Source: Blastococcus sp. HT6-4
Lineage (GTDB): Bacteria > Actinomycetota > Actinomycetes > Mycobacteriales > Geodermatophilaceae
Reading direction: 5' to 3'
DNA: 64,000 bases
Assembly: GCF_039679125.1 (NCBI RefSeq)
Contig: NZ_CP155551.1
Coordinates: 1,426,001-1,490,000 of the forward strand
The translations under genes were made by a program, and so were the position numbers. How positions within the stretch are numbered: the first letter of the stretch is position 1; every line of letters starts with the position of its first letter. Shown here piece after piece: positions 58,448-64,000 of the stretch. A model generated the notes under the pieces. It searched no databases. It was not told where the DNA came from and was given only the letters and a program-made list of their open reading frames with translations.

Positions 58448-58756
58448 TCAGCCGACGATTCTCACCGGGACCCACGCGACGTCGTGGCCGCCGAGCAGGC
58501 CACTGACCAGCTGCTCCAGCTGCGTCGGCGGGACCGCGGTGTCCTCCGCGCCGGCGGCGTCATCGGCGTCCTCGGAGGACCTGGTGTGCCCGGCGTCGTC
58601 TCGACGGGGGCGTGCGGCGGCGTCGGCGGCGAGCGCGTCCTCGACGGCGGCCCGGGTCTGCTCGACCAGGGCGAGGAACCGATCGGCCGCACTGACGGGC
58701 GCGCTCGGGTCGGTGGTCGGCACGGGAACGCGCATGGCGGGGGGCGTGGAGGTCAT
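58448..58756 (-). CDS. small hypothetical protein
   Basis: A 102-residue protein from ATG 58756 (MTSTPPAMRVPVPTTD). It is Asp/Ala-rich in the middle (~45-75), with a helix-like SAADRFLALVEQTRAAVEDALAADAAARP before and a hydrophobic end (LEQLVSGLLGGHDVAWVPVRIVG). I recognise no family. Base composition fits neighbouring genes. Confidence 0.5.
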   Translation of the reverse strand: MTSTPPAMRVPVPTTDPSAPVSAADRFLALVEQTRAAVEDALAADAAARPRRDDAGHTRSSEDADDAAGAEDTAVPPTQLEQLVSGLLGGHDVAWVPVRIVG

Positions 58757-58895
58757 TGCCCGCACCGTCGGCGCGGGCGGTGCCGTCCGCAATGAGCTGT
58801 CCCGCCGGGTAAGGGGCGAAGCCCATTGCGCTCGTTGCCGGGCTCGTCACCTTCCCAGGCAGCGGGGCCATCCCCGGGGTCTGGAAGGAAGGGCA

Positions 58896-59229
58896 TGTCC
58901 GCCCGAGAGTTGCCGATGATCAAGTCCCGCGCGCGATTGCACGCGGCCGCCACCCAGCGCGCCCGGGTGCGGGTCCGGGGGAGGGTCGCCGCGGTCGGTG
59001 ACGGGTACAGCGGCACGTACGCAACTCGTGGCTGCGGATCGCCACGGCGGCCGGCGACGTCCGGGTCACGGCGTCGACCAGGAGCACGTTGGGGACGATG
59101 CCGGTGGGTAGCAGTGTGGAGCTGGCGACCACGCTGACCGGCATCGTGGACGTGGCCGAGGTCGTCTACTTCGAGGAGAGGGCGCAGCTGCTGGGCTGGT
59201 CGCCGGCCGAGGATGACGCGGCGGGTTGA
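58896..59229 (+). pseudogene. fragment of an OB-fold-like gene, frameshifted
   Basis: A 5' part in one frame (MSARELPMIKSRARLHAAATQRARVRVRGRVAAVGDGYSGTY) is followed, after an apparent one-base shift near 59020, by NSWLRIATAAGDVRVTASTRSTLGTMPVGSSVELATTLTGIVDVAEVVYFEERAQLLGW in another frame to the stop at 59227-59229. The beta-strand pattern with VRVRGRV and GSSVELATTLTGIV is OB-like. Family not identified. Confidence 0.45.
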
Positions 59230-59287
59230 CTGAGCCCGCCCGGGACTGTCGGACCCCCGGCGATCGCCCGCAACTCGCGTAGCCAGC

Positions 59288-59314
59288 GGGCCCCCGCCGG
59301 TGCGGCGGGGGCCC
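59288..59314. terminator. hairpin terminator
   Basis: GGGCCCCCGCC pairs with GGCGGGGGCCC (11 bp) around GGTGC; it ends just before the stop of the leftward gene 59322-59738 and lies between convergent genes. Confidence 0.8.
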
Positions 59315-59321
59315 TCTGCGT

Positions 59322-59738
59322 TCAGGTCAGCCAGGGCTGACCCGGCGGCGGCACGGTGATCGGCTGTTCGGCTGACCGGTTCTGGATCCGGCAGGCGGTG
59401 CAGCCGAGCGGGTCGGAACCGTGTTCCTCCGTCCACCACCGGGCGACCTCGCCGGCGATGCGGCGCTTGAGGGTGGCCCAGCGGGCCGGCCAGTGATGTT
59501 CGAGGTCTTCTTCGGCGCAGTCGGCGTCGCGTGCGAACGCTTCGGCGTCATCGAGGAAGTGATGGCGAGCCCTCTCGACCTGCAGGCGGTTGAGCAGCCG
59601 GACGGTGGCGACCAGGGTGATCCAGTCCTGCTCAGGCGGCCGGGACGGTCGGGGCGGCAGGCAGCTGCGCTGGGTGGGGATGGCGGCGGCCGTGCGGGTA
59701 GCGGGCGTTGTGGGTTGGAACGCCGTGGGTCGGGACAA
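59322..59738 (-). CDS. hypothetical protein
   Basis: A 138-residue protein from a TTG start at 59738 with GGAG 6 bp upstream. The first ~35 residues are Pro/Thr/Ala-rich and may be disordered; ~38-115 form a helical, tryptophan-rich block (WITLVATVRLLNRLQVERARHHFLDDAEAFARDADCAEEDLEHHWPARWATLKRRIAGEVARWW), followed by GCTACRIQ with two Cys. I recognise no family. Confidence 0.6.
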   Translation of the reverse strand: MSRPTAFQPTTPATRTAAAIPTQRSCLPPRPSRPPEQDWITLVATVRLLNRLQVERARHHFLDDAEAFARDADCAEEDLEHHWPARWATLKRRIAGEVARWWTEEHGSDPLGCTACRIQNRSAEQPITVPPPGQPWLT

Positions 59739-59925
59739 GGTGAGCTCCGTTTGGGACGGCGCGTGCCGGTACCGGATGCCCCGGCGATCGCGCGGGGCAT
59801 CGGTGGATGTCCGACGGTCACCGTGGTGGCGTCCACTGATTGGCCAAGTGCGCCGACGCGGCGACCTTCAGACGGCACGATGCCTCGACGCCGTAGCGGG
59901 AAGCTCCGCTTCGCTGTGCTGCTGA

Positions 59926-60216
59926 TCAGCCAGCACGAGCGATGTGGACGGCGTACCCGTGCTGGCGGTCGCCGACGGCGATCACGGCGCGGCCGGTCCG
60001 CTCGTGGAGGTCGCGTGCCGACCGTCGGGCGTCGGCGGCGGTCCAGCAGCGCACGGTGTGCGGACCCCAGGCGAGCCAGAACGCCACCTCGCGTGCGGTG
60101 TCGGCCGGCAGCCCGGCGTGCTCAGCGGTCGGCTCGGGGGACTCGGGCGGTGCCGTGCCGTCAGTGGCGGGGACGAGGACGACGGTCGGCGAGAGCGGGG
60201 CGGTCGGGTACAACAT
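59926..60216 (-). CDS. small hypothetical protein
   Basis: A 96-residue protein from ATG 60216, with AGGAA 8 bp upstream (a good ribosome site). It has a Pro-rich N-terminus and a compact C-terminal part (AFWLAWGPHTVRCWTAADARRSARDLHERTGRAVIAVGDRQHGY). No known family. Confidence 0.55.
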   Translation of the reverse strand: MLYPTAPLSPTVVLVPATDGTAPPESPEPTAEHAGLPADTAREVAFWLAWGPHTVRCWTAADARRSARDLHERTGRAVIAVGDRQHGYAVHIARAG

Positions 60217-60525
60217 CGGACGGTTCCTGGTGGGGTCGGTGGGCCCGGGTCGGCCCACCCCTCACGGTGCGCAGGAAGGAGCCGTCGGCAGTCAGCGGCG
60301 TGGGATCCGTCCGAGTTCGTAAACCACGCCGCACGGTGAAGCTGAGAGCTGCATCGGCCGGGCTGTGGGGGCGCCGACCCGGTCGCGCTCCAGCCGACAG
60401 GCCCCGAGTTGGTCTGCGGGTACGGCGCACCTCCCGGCGCGCGCTCGCGGGCACCAACGAACTCAGTCGGACCCGACTAGCAGCCCAGTACCCTTGGTGC
60501 CCTCACTCATCGGGACGTCGGCGAC
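60217..60525. other. intergenic region before the SpoIIE phosphatase
   Basis: About 310 bp separating divergent genes. I see no RNA gene or repeat; promoters for both flanking genes must lie here but no clear -35/-10 pair stands out. Confidence 0.5.
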
Positions 60526-62829
60526 GTGTCCCTGTCGCCGGGGGGACGTGTGACTGGCTCACTGCCTTCCGGTGCCGCGCTGCCCCCGCGGTCGGATCCG
60601 GCGTTCGAGCGGTTCGCCCGCCTGGTCCGACGTCAGCTGGACGTCCCGGTCGCGCTGGTCACGCTGGTGTCGGTCGATGAGCAGGTGTTCCCCGGCGCGG
60701 TGGGGCTGCCCGAGCCGTGGCAGTCGACGCGCAGGACGCCGCTGAGCCACTCGTTCTGCCAGCACGTGGTGCGCTCGGCGGCTCCGCTCGTCGTCACCGA
60801 TGCCCGCACCGACCCGCTGGTCGCCGACAACCTGGCCATCGCGGACCTGCGCGTCATCGCCTACGCCGGCGTTCCGCTGACCGACGGCGACGGCGTCGTG
60901 GTCGGCTCGCTGTGCGCCATCGACAGCCGGCCGCGGACCTGGTCGGATGATGACCTGGCGGTGCTGACCGATCTGGCCGGGGCGTGCAGCTCGGAGCTGT
61001 GGCTGCGGGCGGCCCAGCAGCGCGCCGATGACGCCGTCGCCGAGGCGCAGAAGTCCGCGAAGCGGGCGCAGCGGCTACTCGTGCAGCAGGCGATCGACCG
61101 CTCCCGGTGGGCGCTGGCGCTGGACGCGGGGAAGGTCGGCACCTTCGACCTGAACCTCGCCACCGGCGCGCTGACCGTCGACGACCGCCTGCTGGAGCTG
61201 TCGGGGATGGACCGGGACACCTTCACCGGCCGCCCGGAGGACGTCTACGCCCATGTGCACCCCGACGACGTCGCCGATGTCCGCGCCCGCGTTCAGCACG
61301 CCGTCGACACCGGCGGGATCTACGACGCCGAGTACCGCATCGTGCTCGCCGACGGCTCTCACCGGTGGGTCGCCGCCCGCGGGCAGGTGGTCGATGGCGC
61401 CGAAGGCGCCACCGGACACCTCGTCGGGGTGGTGCACGACACCACCGACCGCGCCCTGACGCAGCAGCAGACTCAGCAGGCCGCCGCCCGGGAGCGGCTG
61501 CTCAGCCGGATCACCGAGGAGCTCAGCGGCACCCTGGATGCCGACGAGGCCGCTCACCGCCTGGCCCGGCTGGTGCTGCCCGCGGTCGCCGACTGGTGCA
61601 TCGTCACCCTCGTCGACGACGACCAGGCCGCCGGCTCCCGCCGCGGCCTGCGCCCGGCCGCCGCGGAGCACGTCGATCCGGCGATGCGGCCGGTCCTCGA
61701 CGGCTACGCGCAGGCGCGGCTGGGCGCGCTGGGCGACGAGGCGATCGTCGTCCGGGCGATGCGCACCGGGCGGCTGCAGCTGGTCGGGACCGGCGCCACC
61801 GCGCACGCGCTGACGATGCTGACCCCTGGCCCGACGCACGAGGCCATCCGGGCGCTGGCACCCGAAGCCATGACCGTCCTTCCGCTGCCCGGGCGCACCG
61901 GCCCGGTCGGGCTGATGACCCTGGCCAACGGTGCCGGCCGTGGCCCGTTCACCCCCGAAGACCTCAACACCGCCCGGCACGTCGCCGGCCGCGCCGGCCT
62001 GGTCCTGGACAACGCCCGGTTGTTCCGGCAGCAGCGGGATCTGGCCGAAGGCTTCCAGCGGTCCCTGCTGACCCCGCCGCCGGAACCGGACCACCTGCAG
62101 ATCGTGGTCCGGTACGTGCCCGCGGCGCAGGCCGCGCAGGTCGGCGGGGACTGGTACGACGCGTTCATGCAGCCCAGCGGCGCGACGCTGCTGGTCATCG
62201 GCGACGTCGTCGGCCACGACGTGCAGGCCGCCGCGGCGATGGGACAGATCCGCAGCATCGTGCGGACCCTCGGCGCGCTGGACCACGATGGGCCGGCCGC
62301 GGTGCTGAGGCAGGTGGAGCAGGTGATGGAGACCCTGCAGACGCCGATCCTGGCGACCACGGTCGTCGCCCGGCTGGAGCAGACCGACGAAGAACGCGCC
62401 GACGGGCTGACCCGGCTCTGCTGGTCGAACGCCGGGCATCCGCCGCCGATGGCGGTCGGATCCGACGGCTCGGTCACCGCACTCACCACCGCCCACACCG
62501 ATCTGCTGCTCGGGGTGGACGCCACAGCCCCGCGCCGCGAGTCCCAGGTGCACCTGGGCCGCGACACGGTCGTGCTCTTCTACACCGACGGGCTGGTCGA
62601 ACGCCGCGACTCCCACCTCGATGCCGGCACGGCCCGCCTGCAGGACACCTTGGCCCAGCTCGCCGGCCGGAACCTGGACGAGTTGTGCGACGAACTGCTG
62701 GCCCGCATGCTGCCCGACGCGCCCGACGACGACGTCGCTCTGGTCGCGGTGCGACTGCACCCGCAGGACCGGCCGCGCCCGGCCGAGGCCGGTCCCGAGC
62801 GGGTGCCACCGAACGTGCCGGCCGACTGA
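60526..62829 (+). CDS. GAF-PAS-GAF-SpoIIE sensor phosphatase
   Basis: A 767-residue multidomain regulator. An N-terminal GAF domain (~25-165), a PAS domain (~190-310, LALDAGKVGTFDLNLATGALTVDD, then VDAEYRI-type strand), a second GAF (~325-500), and a C-terminal PP2C-type SpoIIE domain (~520-750). The phosphatase metal ligands appear as VGGDWYDAF, IGDVVGHDVQAAAAMG, LFYTDGLVERRD and DDDVALVAVRL. Such enzymes dephosphorylate anti-sigma-factor antagonists (STAS proteins) to release alternative sigma factors. No STAS gene is nearby, but an HATPase protein follows. Start could also be GTG 60550. Confidence 0.94.
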   Translation: MSLSPGGRVTGSLPSGAALPPRSDPAFERFARLVRRQLDVPVALVTLVSVDEQVFPGAVGLPEPWQSTRRTPLSHSFCQHVVRSAAPLVVTDARTDPLVADNLAIADLRVIAYAGVPLTDGDGVVVGSLCAIDSRPRTWSDDDLAVLTDLAGACSSELWLRAAQQRADDAVAEAQKSAKRAQRLLVQQAIDRSRWALALDAGKVGTFDLNLATGALTVDDRLLELSGMDRDTFTGRPEDVYAHVHPDDVADVRARVQHAVDTGGIYDAEYRIVLADGSHRWVAARGQVVDGAEGATGHLVGVVHDTTDRALTQQQTQQAAARERLLSRITEELSGTLDADEAAHRLARLVLPAVADWCIVTLVDDDQAAGSRRGLRPAAAEHVDPAMRPVLDGYAQARLGALGDEAIVVRAMRTGRLQLVGTGATAHALTMLTPGPTHEAIRALAPEAMTVLPLPGRTGPVGLMTLANGAGRGPFTPEDLNTARHVAGRAGLVLDNARLFRQQRDLAEGFQRSLLTPPPEPDHLQIVVRYVPAAQAAQVGGDWYDAFMQPSGATLLVIGDVVGHDVQAAAAMGQIRSIVRTLGALDHDGPAAVLRQVEQVMETLQTPILATTVVARLEQTDEERADGLTRLCWSNAGHPPPMAVGSDGSVTALTTAHTDLLLGVDATAPRRESQVHLGRDTVVLFYTDGLVERRDSHLDAGTARLQDTLAQLAGRNLDELCDELLARMLPDAPDDDVALVAVRLHPQDRPRPAEAGPERVPPNVPAD

Positions 62830-63134
62830 CCTCTGATGTCCCTGCTGCGGAGAAACGCAGGTGAACCGGCGGATCGCGCGCGGCGGCGCACTCGGGCGTC
62901 GACCATCCGGCGTCGTCCCTCCGGGGGTCGGCATGCCGGACTAGCCATTCCCGGCCGCGGCGACGGCCGACGCGGAGCAGACCGAGACGGGTGTGAGTAC
63001 CGGCGGCCATCGGTGAGGGGCTAGCGTCGTCAGTCGCGAGTTCGGCGGCTGTACGCCGCCGACCACAGCCTGGGCGCCGCCGGACAGCCGGGGCCGGCTC
63101 ATGCACCACAGTCGGTCGATCCTCGGAGGGCACG
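62830..63134 (+). other. intergenic region before the HATPase gene
   Basis: About 305 bp with no gene; GGCGGC-TGTA-CGCCGCC forms a small hairpin near 63045. A leader/promoter region is expected but not resolved. Confidence 0.45.
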
Positions 63135-63644
63135 TTGGGCAACGACCTGTGGGGCCACCGCCATCCGCCGCCGACGGGCGCCGACACCGTCCTCGTCGGA
63201 CGGTGGGAGCCGGCCGGCATCGCAGACCTGACGCGCGCCCGACGACGGCTCGCCGCAGACCTGCAGCATGCGGCCGGCGCCGACGGCGGGGCCGTGGAGC
63301 GGCTGCTGCTCGTGTTCGAGGAGATCGGCTCCAACGCGCTGCGACATGGCGGCGCTCCTGTGGACATCACCGTGTGCAGCTTCGGCAACTACTGGCTGCT
63401 GGAGGTGGGGGACACCGACGTCAGTACGCCGCCGACCCCGGCCGTCGATCGGGACGCCGCGGACGGTGGCCTGGGCCTGTACCTGGTCGGGCAGATCTGC
63501 GGAGCGCACGGCTGGTACGTCGACGGCACCCGCAAGGTCGCCTGGGCGCGGATCGACTACACCCGGGCGGAGGCGCCTCCCGAGGTCACGGCCTCCCTGC
63601 CCAGACCGTCGCTCGCCCGGTCCGGATCCGCATCAGCACCCTGA
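63135..63644 (+). CDS. anti-sigma-type histidine-kinase-like ATP-binding protein
   Basis: A 169-residue HATPase_c protein related to RsbW/SpoIIAB. The N-box is ERLLLVFEEIGSNALRHGGAPV (~56-78) and the later GDTD and ADGGLGLYLVGQIC give the G1/G2 ATP-lid motifs. These proteins phosphorylate a STAS partner or bind sigma factors. TTG start 6 bp after GGAGGG. With the SpoIIE phosphatase 300 bp upstream it likely forms a partner-switching pair. Confidence 0.88.
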   Translation: MGNDLWGHRHPPPTGADTVLVGRWEPAGIADLTRARRRLAADLQHAAGADGGAVERLLLVFEEIGSNALRHGGAPVDITVCSFGNYWLLEVGDTDVSTPPTPAVDRDAADGGLGLYLVGQICGAHGWYVDGTRKVAWARIDYTRAEAPPEVTASLPRPSLARSGSASAP

Positions 63645-63728
63645 GCAGCCCGGTGTCGGTGATCATCGGCGGCGCTGCGGACGACGCGGTCCGGAAGCGT
63701 GGGCGACCGGTGGGGCGCGACAGCGAGG

Positions 63729-64000
63729 TCAGCGCAGTCGGAGCAGACCGGCTGTGTGCACGCGTCCGCGGCCGGCGTCCTTCGCGGCGTACATGGCTCC
63801 GCCGGCGGTGCGGAGGACATCGTCGAACGTCACAATGCGGTGCCGCCACCGCCACCCCGATGCTGCACGAGACCCCGACGGTTCTCCGCCCGACCCGGGC
63901 TTCATCCGTGAGGACGGGGAGGAGGTCCTCACCCAGCTCTGTGGCGGCCGTGGACCCGACCGACGCCCGTCGCCGACGTCGACCCACCCGACTGTCCCAT
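63729..64000 (-). pseudogene. GGDEF-domain gene fragment, frameshifted and cut by the window edge
   Basis: The minus strand encodes the C-terminal end of a GGDEF domain: VSCSIGVAVA in one frame, then after a shift near 63845 VTFDDVLRTAGGAMYAAKDAGRGRVHTAGLLRLR to the stop at 63729-63731, matching the typical last helix (A-D-x-A-M-Y-x-A-K). The GGDEF motif lies upstream, outside the window. A single-base indel breaks the frame. Confidence 0.7.

Noticed and set aside
1-64000. CRISPR array, prophage or rRNA operon
   Set aside because: No regularly spaced repeats, phage structural genes or rRNA motifs were seen on either strand.

Overview
The window is very GC-rich, gene-dense chromosomal DNA with frequent GTG/TTG starts and 4-bp stop/start overlaps. 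Gene content (RNase HI/acid-phosphatase fusion, GlnA2-GlnE, DUF222-HNH protein, Rv2629-like protein, F420-dependent reductase, actinobacterial c-di-AMP riboswitch) points to an actinomycete. Geodermatophilaceae (Blastococcus/Geodermatophilus/Modestobacter-like) is my best guess, from general resemblance only.

Backbone. Nif3 (partial, 1-0.6 kb), zinc-ribbon protein and RNase H/phosphatase (3.7-5.5 kb), panB-nadE (35-37.7 kb), then glnA2-amidotransferase-glnE (37.9-43.1 kb) occur in the order and orientation of Mycobacterium tuberculosis Rv2230c-Rv2221c. Here that block is split by about 29 kb of other genes: TauE/PIG-L/HNH genes, rnpB (9.4-9.8 kb), a CHRD protein, a c-di-AMP riboswitch with a LysM protein, an oxidoreductase/methyltransferase/permease group, a complete Tad/Flp pilus locus (15.5-23.3 kb), a stress-type cluster around an Rv2629 homologue (23.5-26 kb), a LacI-regulated GH10 xylanase (26-28.5 kb), and assorted metabolic and signalling genes.

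43-52.5 kb carries an AMIN-like lipoprotein, a CDGSH protein, a BASS transporter, an IS110-family element with a probable bridge-RNA region, a haem-oxygenase-fold enzyme, membrane proteins, an unusual hemerythrin-esterase fusion and an SPFH protein.

52.5-64 kb is accessory and decayed. It begins with a terminator and a 15-bp tandem duplication, then broken jetC and jetD genes of a Wadjet (SMC-type anti-plasmid) system with several frameshifts and a nonsense codon, an intact XRE-cupin / B3-B4 / EamA operon, a chimeric remnant containing an internal piece of a cystathionine gamma-synthase-like gene, several orphan small genes, and finally a SpoIIE phosphatase plus an HATPase anti-sigma-type kinase and a frameshifted GGDEF gene cut by the window edge.

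Regulation visible in the sequence: four GTGT/GTGA-N15/16-GGGTAG (SigB/SigF-like) promoters at the stress-type genes (two divergent at 23.9 kb, one at 29.5 kb, one at 49.9 kb), a FliA/WhiG-like promoter before the pilin gene, a CCGGAA repeat at the xylanase start site, and strong hairpin terminators between most convergent genes. No intact new defence system is present; the most unusual items are the hemerythrin-esterase fusion, the IS110 left-end RNA with its repeat shared with the right end, and the degraded Wadjet module.
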